Assembly (NCBI RefSeq): GCF_015555045.1
Contig: NZ_JADNJQ010000018.1
Location: 1-41,648 of the forward strand
Direction of reading: 5' to 3'
DNA length: 41,648 bases
DNA from: Collinsella aerofaciens
GTDB lineage: Bacteria; Actinomycetota; Coriobacteriia; Coriobacteriales; Coriobacteriaceae
The notes below the pieces were generated by a model, which saw only the letters and a list, made by a program, of their open reading frames with translations, did not search any database and was not told the origin of the DNA. Position 1 is the stretch's first letter, and each line of letters opens with the position of its first letter. The position numbers and the translations under genes are program-made. Positions 17,870-25,198 of this stretch are shown in pieces.

Positions 17870-18910
17870 TTGGCAAGTAATCTATCCGTGACGGTCATGG
17901 TTGGCAATGGATTTGATTTGTCAGCAGGGCTGAAGACAAGTACCACTAGGTTTATGGATTTCTTCTCCAAAAACCATGCTTCGGATGAAGGCCCAGTTGG
18001 CCGTTTGGCAGGCTGCATTGAAAAAGAAGGAGCGCAGGAGTGGTCTGATTTTGAGGAAAAATTAGGTGAGTACACTTCCAATCTTGAGGCTGACGAGGAA
18101 GACGCAGTTGGAGCCGCGCTTGATTGCAAAGAAGCAATAGATGTTGATCTTGCCGCTTTCATCGCATCGGAAGATAAAAGGGCAACCGATGAATTCATCG
18201 AGGCTAACTCCGAATCTGTAATAGCCTCTTTGGCATATTGGTACTCTGCGTTGCAACCTTTGGAAAGACAACGAATTCTTGGTTTCTATTCAACAGATTT
18301 TGTGCTGAGTGTTTCGATTGTCACATTTAACTACACTGCGTTACTTCCTCGCTTATTTAGCGCTGTCGAAGCAAACGGGTGCGCTGTCCCAGAGGATGGC
18401 TTGGGTGTTTCTACCATCTGGCCCATTCGACTTGTCCAAGCTCACGGTGCTCTCGGACGTGAACCCATATGCGGAGTTAATGATGTATCCCAGATTGGAT
18501 CGGACGCTCTTTCCAAAAACGAAGATATTGCGTCCACCTTTGTAAAAGGCGAGATACAGAAGCTATTCGGTTCCATTGATGACCGTAAAGCAGAAGATTT
18601 TATTCTTGGGTCTAATATATTAATTATTTTTGGTTTGTCGCTTGGAGAGACGGATATACGCTGGTGGGAAACTGTGGTGAAGCTTCTAAGATCAGGTGAA
18701 AATCGCTTTGTTTTGATAGCTTCGACTGAAGCTGTATCCGCCAGAAGGAGCCCTGCGACTTTTCGCCGTTTTTCAAAAGAGCTTAAGGAAAAATTGTTGA
18801 GCCGCGGCGGCGCTAACGATGATGAGAAACGATCGTTTTCCGAGCGAATTTTTATTATCCCCGCCGGTTCAATCTTCAGATTTAAAAGCCATATTTCTGA
18901 TGCTGATTAG
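17870..18910 (+). CDS. AbiH-family abortive infection protein
   Basis: 346 residues. Motifs in order: VMVGNGFDLSAGLKTS (9-24), the N-terminal nucleotide-binding-like signature of AbiH; VTFNYT (151-156); QAHGALG (190-196); and FGLSLGETDIRWW (254-266). The same skeleton (GNGFD, FNYT, HG, SLGETD) recurs across AbiH proteins and resembles a SIR2-like fold, so NAD or a related nucleotide is a possible substrate; that is inference. The start is TTG 17870 with AGGGG before it; an internal ATG at 17897 would cut into the first motif's strand. It lies 160 bases after the reverse transcriptase, same strand, suggesting a two-gene antiphage module. Confidence 0.82.
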   Translation: MASNLSVTVMVGNGFDLSAGLKTSTTRFMDFFSKNHASDEGPVGRLAGCIEKEGAQEWSDFEEKLGEYTSNLEADEEDAVGAALDCKEAIDVDLAAFIASEDKRATDEFIEANSESVIASLAYWYSALQPLERQRILGFYSTDFVLSVSIVTFNYTALLPRLFSAVEANGCAVPEDGLGVSTIWPIRLVQAHGALGREPICGVNDVSQIGSDALSKNEDIASTFVKGEIQKLFGSIDDRKAEDFILGSNILIIFGLSLGETDIRWWETVVKLLRSGENRFVLIASTEAVSARRSPATFRRFSKELKEKLLSRGGANDDEKRSFSERIFIIPAGSIFRFKSHISDAD

Positions 18911-19191
18911 GTCTGATTGCTTTTGCGTCTCGCTTTCGACAAGTTTTGGTTGTGCTGTCCCTAGGCTGGTATTCAATAAATTAGATAACTGTTAGTAGGG
19001 AAGCGGCTCGGGTACCTGTTTTGCCGGTGACTTCCGTTCCGATATAGCCGCCTCGATTAATGGCTGATTCATGGGAGGGCTCAAAGATTGATTTGGAAGC
19101 TTCGTGGCATTGGATTGACGGCTCCGAGTTTTCCCTTAAAGTTATAGCTGTGATGAGGCCTTGCGACGGTACGTCCGGCTTGGTCCGCGGG

Positions 19192-19217
19192 AACCGCCGA
19201 AAGGCGGTTTTCGCGTT
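19192..19217 (+). terminator. hairpin downstream of the RT-AbiH pair
   Basis: AACCGCC (19192-19198), GAAA tetraloop, GGCGGTT (19203-19209), followed by TTCGCGTTT. A short, stable terminator-like stem about 280 bases after the AbiH-family stop. The rest of the interval 18911-19534 has no supported gene apart from the repeat listed at 19283. Confidence 0.5.
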
Positions 19218-19282
19218 TAAGGGGCTGTTTTCCAAAGGGTATTTGTCTCGTTTTCGCTTTGGGGCAGTGGGTTTTATCGCCG

Positions 19283-19412
19283 TTTTCGGAAGTACAGGAA
19301 AATCAGAAACCTCCGAGCGCAACCCGATTTTTACCAACAAAAACCGCAGGGCACAAATGCAAGACTGCGGCCTGGTCGAAGGCTCTCGGTTTTTCACCGC
19401 ACTTCCGGAAGC
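19283..19412. repeat. imperfect palindromic repeat element, copy 1
   Basis: The left arm (TTTTCGGAAGTACAGGAAAA and on) has a degenerate inverted partner at 19373-19412. The core ACCCGATTTTT followed by CAACAAAA and CCGCAGG is shared with the copy at 21252. It may be a MITE-like or other non-coding dispersed repeat. Confidence 0.6.
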
Positions 19413-19534
19413 TTTTGTTTCCGGCATGCGACAAGCTTTGGAACCCTTGAGCGCAACAGCTTTCTCGCGTAAAAGAACCGCAGGTAGACGCGTTGTGTCG
19501 TTCAGGTGTGATTGGCCTCCTATTCCTGCTGATA

Positions 19535-19584
19535 TTGTTCTTGTCCTACTTAGCTGCTATAGTGGTTTTACCGCAGAGGTAAAA
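19535..19584 (+). promoter_or_regulatory. promoter and palindromic operator of the toxin-antitoxin operon
   Basis: TTGTTC (19535-19540), a 17-base spacer and TATAGT (19558-19563). Directly after it TTTTACC (19566-19572) and GGTAAAA (19578-19584) form a palindrome with a 5-base centre over the likely transcription start. This is where an HTH antitoxin would repress its own operon. Confidence 0.65.
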
Positions 19585-19602
19585 CTATGGTAGGAGGTGG
19601 TC

Positions 19603-19899
19603 ATGCAGGTCAATTACAGGAACCGACAAATCGAGAAGATCTGTACGAACGCCTCCGACGCTACTAAGAAGTACGGTAAACGAACTGCGGGTCTTATTCA
19701 TCAACGCGTCGACGAGATCGGTGCCGCTGATTCCGTTGAAACACTCGTCCAGTATAGGATCGGGCGATGTCACCAGCTCGTTGGCGACCGTAAGGGCCAA
19801 TTTGCGATGGACTTGGAACATCCCCTGCGATTGGTTTTTGAAGTTATTAGAGATTAGATTCAGATAGCGGAAATTCAAGAAATCGTTGACTACCACTAG
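19603..19899 (+). pseudogene. RelE/ParE-superfamily (HigB-like) toxin with in-frame amber codon
   Basis: ATG 19603 follows TAGGAGG at 19591-19597. The 84 residues to the first stop match killer-protein toxins, ending HPLRLVFEVIRD. That stop is TAG at 19855-19857. The same frame continues with IQIAEIQEIVDYH to a second TAG at 19897-19899, exactly the C-terminal strand and DYH end expected for this family. A single change at one codon (GAG to TAG would suffice) therefore removes the last 14 positions. The toxin, which in relatives cleaves mRNA at the ribosome, is probably inactive unless the amber codon is read through. The antitoxin-like gene follows. Confidence 0.8.
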
Positions 19900-19942
19900 C
19901 ATGAGGTTTGTAAATAGGAGAATGCTTAAGAGGTGAGAGGTC

Positions 19943-20995
19943 ATGGCAAGGAGCAAGACTTATATCGCAACACCACCAGGGGCTACCATAAAGGAGCAGC
20001 TTGAGTATCGCGGTATGAGCCAGCGCGAGTTTGCTAGGCGCATGGATTACTCCGAGAAGTTCATAAGCCAGCTTATAAATGGGCAAGTTGAGCTTACTCC
20101 AAATACTGCACATAGGCTCGAGATGGTGCTGGGCGTTCCCTCAGCATTTTGGATGAATCTTGAGGCGCGTTATCGTGAGAAGTTGCTGCAGGTCGAGGAC
20201 GAAAATTCTATCGAAGAGGATAAGCAGATAGCCAGGAAGTTTCCTTATGCACAAATGGCCAAACTGGGATGGGTCGAGTCGACGCGCTCCGTGGCTGTTA
20301 AAGTGGTCGAGCTTAGAAAATTCTTTGAGGTTGTTAGGCTTGCGCTGCTGAATGAAGACCGACTTGCTCCGGGAATCGCTTATCGTCGCCAGAAGGAAAC
20401 CGCTGAATCCGAATATGCACTTTTGGCTTGGGCCCAGAAGGCTAAGATCGATGCGCGAGAGATAACGACCAGTAAGATCAATGTTGGTAAGATTGAGGAG
20501 TGTATTCCCAAACTCAGAGAGCTTACGTCTATGGATCCTGCAGATTTTCAGCCAGCTCTTGTGTCTATGTTGGCTGAATGTGGGATTGCGACGGTCTTTT
20601 TGCCCCATCTTGAGCACACTTTTCTCAATGGCGCGACGTTCTATGACGGATCAAAGATTGTGCTCGCGCTCACGCTGCGCGGGGCCGATGCCGATAAGTT
20701 CTGGTTCAGTCTTTTCCATGAATTGGCGCATGTTATTAAAGGGCACATTGGACGAACGACTGGGACTACCGAAGAGGAGGAACGCACGGCGGATGCTTTC
20801 GCGCGCGATACCTTGATTCCACCAGAGGCATATGTTCAGCTCGTTGCTGGAAGCAAGACGTGTAGTTCCGTTGCGTCTTTTGCCGATGAGATAGGAATTG
20901 CCCCGGGAATTGTAGTGGGTCGTTTGCAAAAAGATGGGTATCTGCCATATAGCCAGTTGAATAGCCTCAAGGTTCGGTATCAGTTTGCAGAATAG
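19943..20995 (+). CDS. HTH-XRE / ImmA-IrrE metallopeptidase antitoxin-like protein (HigA family)
   Basis: 350 residues. Residues 12-72 are a HigA-type helix-turn-helix (EQLEYRGMSQREFARRMDY...LINGQVELTPNTAHRLEMVLGVPSAFWMNLE). Residues about 200-330 are an ImmA/IrrE-like zinc peptidase domain with H259-E-L-A-H263 and a downstream EEERTADAFARD acid group. HTH-ImmA fusions accompany HigB/RelE toxins, where the HTH represses the operon; the peptidase role in toxin control is not settled. ATG 19943 follows AGAGGT. It sits 43 bases after the full-length toxin end. The active-site residues look intact even though the toxin is interrupted. Confidence 0.88.
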   Translation: MARSKTYIATPPGATIKEQLEYRGMSQREFARRMDYSEKFISQLINGQVELTPNTAHRLEMVLGVPSAFWMNLEARYREKLLQVEDENSIEEDKQIARKFPYAQMAKLGWVESTRSVAVKVVELRKFFEVVRLALLNEDRLAPGIAYRRQKETAESEYALLAWAQKAKIDAREITTSKINVGKIEECIPKLRELTSMDPADFQPALVSMLAECGIATVFLPHLEHTFLNGATFYDGSKIVLALTLRGADADKFWFSLFHELAHVIKGHIGRTTGTTEEEERTADAFARDTLIPPEAYVQLVAGSKTCSSVASFADEIGIAPGIVVGRLQKDGYLPYSQLNSLKVRYQFAE

Positions 20996-21147
20996 AGGGC
21001 TCATCTCCGGGATCCCGTGTTTTCTATCGAGGTTTATCGTGATTGCGGGTGAAGAGCCGGCCGTGCGCAGTCGTGGCCGCTGGAAGTTACGGTAAGATGT
21101 TCTCAGTGATACAGTCGTCGTGGACTCTACGTGAGGCGGAGACAAAG

Positions 21148-21185
21148 AAGGGTCGTTGTTCGGTTTCCGGCAACGGCCCTTTGAT
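21148..21185 (+). terminator. hairpin downstream of the toxin-antitoxin operon
   Basis: AAGGGTCGTTG (21148-21158) pairs with CAACGGCCCTT (21171-21181) with one wobble, and the loop holds an inner CGG/CCG pair. Only TTT follows, so termination would be modest. The interval 20996-21466 otherwise holds the repeat at 21252 and no gene I can support. Confidence 0.5.
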
Positions 21186-21251
21186 GTATCCTCGACTACT
21201 GGATGTTGTCGCGGATGCCGCTTTTGTTGCTAGAACCCTCGATGCGGAGTC

Positions 21252-21385
21252 GTTATTTCGGAAGTGCGGGGAAAAATCGGAAATCTTCGTGCACAACCCG
21301 ATTTTTGCAACAAAACCGCAGGTAGAAGGGTTTCCACTATCCAGTGAGGTCGGCATGTCTAGAATTTGCCGCATACTTCTGGTTT
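21252..21385. repeat. imperfect palindromic repeat element, copy 2
   Basis: It starts TTTCGGAAGTGCGGGGAAAA, contains the shared core ACCCGATTTTTGCAACAAAA and CCGCAGG, and ends with a degenerate inverted partner around CGGCATGTCTAGAATTTGCC. By eye it is roughly three-quarters identical to the copy at 19283 over the first 75 bases. Confidence 0.6.
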
Positions 21386-21466
21386 GAGCGGCCCTTGCAG
21401 TAGATTTTCATAGTTCGAATGGGCTTTGGTTGCATGACTTTTCCCGTAGTGACGTATTTGATGCAG

Positions 21467-21513
21467 GTCTCCTATCTCTTGCCGTAATATAATTACGGCA
21501 AGAGATAGGAGAC
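21467..21513. promoter_or_regulatory. 47-bp perfect palindrome (22-bp arms) over the start region of the AAA ATPase operon
   Basis: Arms 21467-21488 and 21492-21513 are exact reverse complements around ATA. The centre holds a perfect -10 box, TATAAT, at 21488-21493, and the right arm holds the ribosome site GGAGA, 5 bases before ATG 21518. It can act as an operator over the promoter, or, in longer transcripts, as a hairpin hiding the ribosome site. No good -35 box is seen at normal spacing. Confidence 0.8.
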
Positions 21514-21517
21514 TCTC

Positions 21518-22618
21518 ATGCTTAAGCGTTTTACTGTTGATGGCTATAGGAATTTTTCGACTCCGGTTTCGTTTAATTTTGCAGCTTCTCGTGATTACCA
21601 GTTTGCAGAAAATAACGTTAAAAACGGAACCGTGAAAACCGCACTTTTGATCGGCAGAAATGCTTCTGGTAAATCGAATTTCGGTTCAGCTTTATTCGAC
21701 ATTACACTCGGCTTTCCAAAGGCATTCGATTATTTTGACCAGGATGATCGCCTGTTTTTGAATGCTGACTGCGGGCGAGGTACGGCACAGTTCACCTATG
21801 TCTTTGAATTTGACGGTCGCGAAATCAATTACTGCTATGAGAAGACTTCACCGACTACTTGGCTTCACGAGACCCTATTGATTGATGGGGAACGAATTTT
21901 CGAATTCAATAACGCACGCGGCGTTTTCGAAGAGAACCACCTTGAACGAATCGGTGCAGCTGGCATTAATTTTGAATTCTCTGATACCTCTTTGAGCCTT
22001 CTTTCATACATTACGAGCAGTCTTCCAACTAATGTTTTAGGCGTCTTGGCGGAGTTGCGTCAATTTGTTTCGCGCATGAGGCTGATTCGCATGGACGTTT
22101 TTCGATTAAAAGGGTTTGAAATAAGAAAGGTAATCGACAAAATCATACGCGAGAACAAAGTTGCGGAATTTGAGTCATTTATTCGTAATTTTGGAGTCGA
22201 TGAGTCCCTGATCGTTATTAAAGAGTCCGACGGCTCGCCTGTTCTGTATTTCAATCATCCCATGCGATACATCCCGTTTGTCGAGGCATGCTCTAGCGGT
22301 ACAAGAACTCTGGTTAAGTTGTTCTCTGAGCTTCAACTTAACGAGTCGGCCAGCTTTTTGTTCATAGATGAGTTTGACGCTTTTTGTCACTTTGAGATGG
22401 CAGAGAGCCTTTTGAAGCTCTTTGCTTCAAAGGCATCGTGTCAGATATTGTGCTCGACCCACAATACCTCGCTTGTTAAGAATGGCGTAATGAGGCCCGA
22501 CTGCGTTTATCAAATTTCTGCAAAAGAGGGCATTCGAACCTTGGCCGATTCTACCGATCGTGAATTGAGGCTTGGCAACAATATTGAGAAGCTTCTCCGA
22601 GCCGGAGAGTTTGATTAG
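21518..22618 (+). CDS. AAA-family (ABC/OLD-like) ATPase of a probable defence operon
   Basis: 366 residues with an SMC/OLD-like ATPase layout: FTVDGYRNF at the N-terminus, Walker A GRNASGKSN (46-54), a central insert, an ABC signature-like ACSSGTRTL (257-265), Walker B FLFIDEFD (280-287) and H-loop STHNTSL (313-319). It resembles the ATPase half of two-gene antiphage systems such as AbiL or PARIS, where it senses phage or inhibits its partner. Its stop lies 2 bases before the TOPRIM-like partner. The large palindrome covers the ribosome site. The family is clear; the named system is not. Confidence 0.85.
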   Translation: MLKRFTVDGYRNFSTPVSFNFAASRDYQFAENNVKNGTVKTALLIGRNASGKSNFGSALFDITLGFPKAFDYFDQDDRLFLNADCGRGTAQFTYVFEFDGREINYCYEKTSPTTWLHETLLIDGERIFEFNNARGVFEENHLERIGAAGINFEFSDTSLSLLSYITSSLPTNVLGVLAELRQFVSRMRLIRMDVFRLKGFEIRKVIDKIIRENKVAEFESFIRNFGVDESLIVIKESDGSPVLYFNHPMRYIPFVEACSSGTRTLVKLFSELQLNESASFLFIDEFDAFCHFEMAESLLKLFASKASCQILCSTHNTSLVKNGVMRPDCVYQISAKEGIRTLADSTDRELRLGNNIEKLLRAGEFD

Positions 22619-22620
22619 CC

Positions 22621-23439
22621 ATGAACAATGCGTCCGACAAGAACGTCCTGCTCATTGTCGAAGGTGCTAAACGCGAGCCTCAGCTGATGGAGCGCATGTT
22701 TGAATCTTTTGGCCTCGCAGATGATCATCAAATTGTCCCTGTCGAGATCAATGTTCATGACTTTCTAGACAAGCTCTTTCAAGAATACGGTTGCGATTTT
22801 GAGGCTGTAGATCTTAGGTTCTTTGTTGCCGAGCTTCTTTCGGACAAAGATGATGCGACTGAGCTTCTCGAATCCAGTTTTACTGACACCTTGCTCATAT
22901 TTGACTTAGATCCTCAGGACAATCGGTTCGATTTTAAGCGGCTTGAGCTAATGCAAGACTATTACTGCGATAGCACTGATATGGGTCAGCTATATCTAAG
23001 CTATCCGTCGGTTGAAGCATATCGTGATTTTGATCCCCTGAAGTATTGCTCTCTGGATGATGCCCTTGTTCCTTCGGATGTGATTTTTGGTGAGCGATCT
23101 TACAAGGACTGGGTTGCCAGGAGGGGAGATTCGCTTGCGGATATTGGACGTATTGATAGTTATACATTTGCTTGCATTATTGCCGTTCATGCCCTGAGAT
23201 CGCTTTGGTTGACTAATGGGCAGGTGACGCAAAATGCAAACGAGTGTATGGCTGACTTAGCTGCGACTGTGGCGGACATCAATCATTCTGAACTTTTGCT
23301 TAATGAGATTGATCGTCTGAACAATGATTCATTTTGCGCATGCTGCACCTGTCTGTTCTTTATTGCGAATTGGCCTAAGCGACTTAACGACGTTTTGAAT
23401 AAGGCGATTAAGAGGGGTTTGGGTATTCGTTTGCTCTAA
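22621..23439 (+). CDS. TOPRIM-like effector partner of the AAA ATPase
   Basis: 272 residues. LLIVEGAKREPQLMERMF (10-27) supplies the conserved Glu of a TOPRIM fold (Glu14), and LLIFDLDPQD (91-100) the DxD pair (Asp95, Asp97), followed by YLSYPSVEAY, a motif seen in RloB/AbiL-type partners of AAA proteins. The C-terminal 130 residues are helical and Cys-containing (CACCTCLFF). In relatives the TOPRIM half is the nuclease effector released on infection. Coupled to the ATPase by a 2-base gap. Nuclease activity is inferred from the residues, not proven. The stop lies directly at the junction with an older gene remnant. Confidence 0.7.
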   Translation: MNNASDKNVLLIVEGAKREPQLMERMFESFGLADDHQIVPVEINVHDFLDKLFQEYGCDFEAVDLRFFVAELLSDKDDATELLESSFTDTLLIFDLDPQDNRFDFKRLELMQDYYCDSTDMGQLYLSYPSVEAYRDFDPLKYCSLDDALVPSDVIFGERSYKDWVARRGDSLADIGRIDSYTFACIIAVHALRSLWLTNGQVTQNANECMADLAATVADINHSELLLNEIDRLNNDSFCACCTCLFFIANWPKRLNDVLNKAIKRGLGIRLL

Positions 23440-23440
23440 A

Positions 23441-23632
23441 GAGGGTCGTACCGTGCGCTGGGAGCCCGTCGACGAGTTTCGTAATGTACGCATTGTTGGC
23501 GATGTCTCGTCGGTCGAGGTGTTTTTGAACGATGGCGCGCTCGTGTTTTCGACGCGCGTCTATCCCGAGGCCTATGGCGTGACCGTTCACGCTCCGGGCG
23601 CGAGCGTGAACTATCACACGCTCAACATCTAG
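23441..23632 (+). pseudogene. GH32 sucrose/fructan hydrolase, C-terminal stump
   Basis: Reading in frame to the TAG at 23630-23632 gives RWEPVDEFRNVRIV, then SSVEVFLNDGALVFSTRVYP and YGVTVHAPG, the C-terminal beta-sandwich of glycoside hydrolase family 32 (sucrose-6-phosphate hydrolase/fructanase). Only about 60 codons remain of a gene normally 450-500 codons long; the catalytic NDPNG, RDP and EC motifs are absent. Codon use is GC-rich like the core genome on its right. It is therefore the remnant of a resident gene cut off by the accessory segment, and marks its right boundary. Confidence 0.75.
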
Positions 23633-23673
23633 GCGTTTCGTCGCCTATCGGCGTTATACTGCAGCCGTTGCCA

Positions 23674-23711
23674 ACGATGCGGGGAACACCCGCATCGTGG
23701 GTTTTTGTTTT
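23674..23711 (+). terminator. rho-independent terminator of the former GH32 gene
   Basis: ACGATGCGGG (23674-23683), loop GAACA, CCCGCATCGT (23689-23698), then GGGTTTTTGTTTT. It lies 41 bases after the GH32 stop and just before the next gene. Confidence 0.85.
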
Positions 23712-23727
23712 GAAGGGACGGTGCCGT

Positions 23728-24720
23728 ATGGGCGTACAGCAGCTAGAAGAGGCCTGGGCTTTGAGGGCCGGCGCGCGTGAGGCGCGTCTTGTCGCTGCTC
23801 CGCATGTGCCAGCAGCGCTTTCGCTGCTGGGGATTGTGCGTCCCGGTGACCGCCTGGTGGCCTTTGCGGACGACTTTGCCGATGCGTTTGCGAGCGGATT
23901 TGACGGCTGCGATGTTGTGATGGTGGGGGAGCCGTCTGTCGAGGCGTTTGCTGCGGCGTCCGGTGGCTTTGCCGGCTCGTTTGACGCTGGGGGTCCGCAC
24001 CTGTGGTGGTTCGTCAACTCCATCGGCGGGTTTGGTCTGCGTGTGCCTGATCTTCGTGCGCTGGGTCGGGCGGCGCGTGAGGCCCATGCGCTGCTGGTTG
24101 TGGACAACACCGTGGCGTCAGCTTTTGGCTGCGATTCGCTGCGGCTGGGTGCTGCGCTGTCGCTCGAGGCGCTCGATCGCGTATGCGCCGGTGATGCTCT
24201 GCGCAAGTTGGTTGCCGTACCGGTCGCGCGCTCGCAGCTCAAGCGCCATCGTGTGGATGCCGCGGCCGAGTGCGCGCATGCCCTGCTTGAGGGCCGTGGA
24301 TTGGCCAAGTTTGAATTGACTGCTGACGAGGCCGGTGTGCTGGAGCGGGGACTGGACTCGCTCGATGTCCGCATGCAGGCACACTTCGACCGCGCACGTG
24401 CGCTGTCCGAGTACTTGGCCGCCAATGAGATGGTGCGCAACGTGCGCTATCCCGGGCTGAGCTCGCATCCCGACCATGCGGTTGCAACGGGAATCCTCGA
24501 GCACGGCTTTGGTCCGGCAGTTGAGTTTGACCTTATCGAGCGCAGTGCGGGTGATTTCTTCGATGCTTTGCCGGGGGAGTTTCGTACATCGCCCGCCGGC
24601 GGCGCAACGACGCGCCTCTCGGCCACGCGCGGCAAGCAGGGGAGCACCATCCGCCTCTTCGCCGGCACCGACGACCCCTTGATCGTTGCCGCCACCCTAG
24701 ATAATGCCCTCCGCAACTAG
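23728..24720 (+). CDS. Cys/Met-metabolism PLP-fold protein lacking the catalytic lysine
   Basis: 330 residues from ATG 23728; upstream in-frame codons cross the terminator. LLVVDNTVASAFGCDSLRLGA (122-142) is the PLP-binding region of the cystathionine gamma-synthase/lyase family, with Asp126. The following segment, where SxTKYxxGH should supply the Schiff-base Lys, reads LEALDRVCAGD, so Arg151 occupies its place. The usual N-terminal 50 or so residues are also shortened. A C-terminal RLSATRGKQGSTIRLFAGTDDP matches the family end. It may be a non-catalytic or repurposed homologue rather than a transsulfuration enzyme. Codon use is typical of the core genome and the frame is intact. Confidence 0.72.
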   Translation: MGVQQLEEAWALRAGAREARLVAAPHVPAALSLLGIVRPGDRLVAFADDFADAFASGFDGCDVVMVGEPSVEAFAAASGGFAGSFDAGGPHLWWFVNSIGGFGLRVPDLRALGRAAREAHALLVVDNTVASAFGCDSLRLGAALSLEALDRVCAGDALRKLVAVPVARSQLKRHRVDAAAECAHALLEGRGLAKFELTADEAGVLERGLDSLDVRMQAHFDRARALSEYLAANEMVRNVRYPGLSSHPDHAVATGILEHGFGPAVEFDLIERSAGDFFDALPGEFRTSPAGGATTRLSATRGKQGSTIRLFAGTDDPLIVAATLDNALRN

Positions 24721-24738
24721 CTAAATCATCCTCGACTT

Positions 24739-24813
24739 CATAAGTTGCGGTGAAATAGGGATTGATTTACGGCTTTAACCGCATAAACAGCCCCTATTTC
24801 ACCGCAACTTATG
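24739..24813. repeat. inverted repeat with 22-bp perfect arms between convergent genes
   Basis: Arms 24739-24760 and 24792-24813 (outer bases CATAAGTTGCGG) are exact complements around a 31-base centre that can itself pair partly. Lying between convergent genes, it could stop transcription from both sides, or be a REP-like dispersed repeat. Confidence 0.75.
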
Positions 24814-24853
24814 AGAAGGGGTTGCGTGGCTATAAGGCCCCGTCCTAAATTGG

Positions 24854-25198
24854 CTATTCTTTTATGCTGGCGATGAGGTCGTTGGCTTTGGTGGCGATGA
24901 CGTTGTTGATGTCGGTCTGCAGCTCCTCGTAGACCGCTATGGCTCGCTCTCCGGCGGGGGTGAGGGTGGATCCACGGGCGCCGTCGCGCTCGATGAGCTT
25001 GCAGCCCAGCTGACCTTCGGCCTCGTTCACAATGCGCCATGCCTTGGAATACGCCATGCCCATGCTCTTGGCGGCACGGTTGAGCGAGTGCTCGCGGGCG
25101 ATGCCCTGCAGCAGTAAGACGCAGCCGTGGCCGAAGACGCCCGGCAGATCTTTGTCGCACGCTTGAATGACCAACTTTGCCGTCGTCTTGTACTCCAT
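24854..25198 (-). CDS. ModE-like winged HTH regulator (N-terminal domain only)
   Basis: About 114 residues. GHGCVLLLQGIAREHSLNRAAKSMGMAYSKAWRIVNEAEGQLGCKLIERDGARGSTLTPAGERAI is the winged helix of ModE-N/LysR-type proteins; the GS(T)LT turn and preceding helix are diagnostic. No molybdate-binding (MOP) domain or LysR sensor domain follows, so it is a single-domain version, sometimes linked to molybdopterin enzymes. I use ATG 25198; a GTG at 25207 in the same frame is also possible, and neither has an ideal ribosome site. It is divergent from guaB, with 193 bases between. The regulatory target is unknown. Confidence 0.82.
   Translation of the reverse strand: MEYKTTAKLVIQACDKDLPGVFGHGCVLLLQGIAREHSLNRAAKSMGMAYSKAWRIVNEAEGQLGCKLIERDGARGSTLTPAGERAIAVYEELQTDINNVIATKANDLIASIKE

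Noticed and set aside
19060-19593. A 177-codon plus-strand frame after the AbiH-family gene
   Set aside because: It runs through a terminator-like hairpin, repeat copy 1 and the toxin promoter, has no ribosome site and no recognisable domain.
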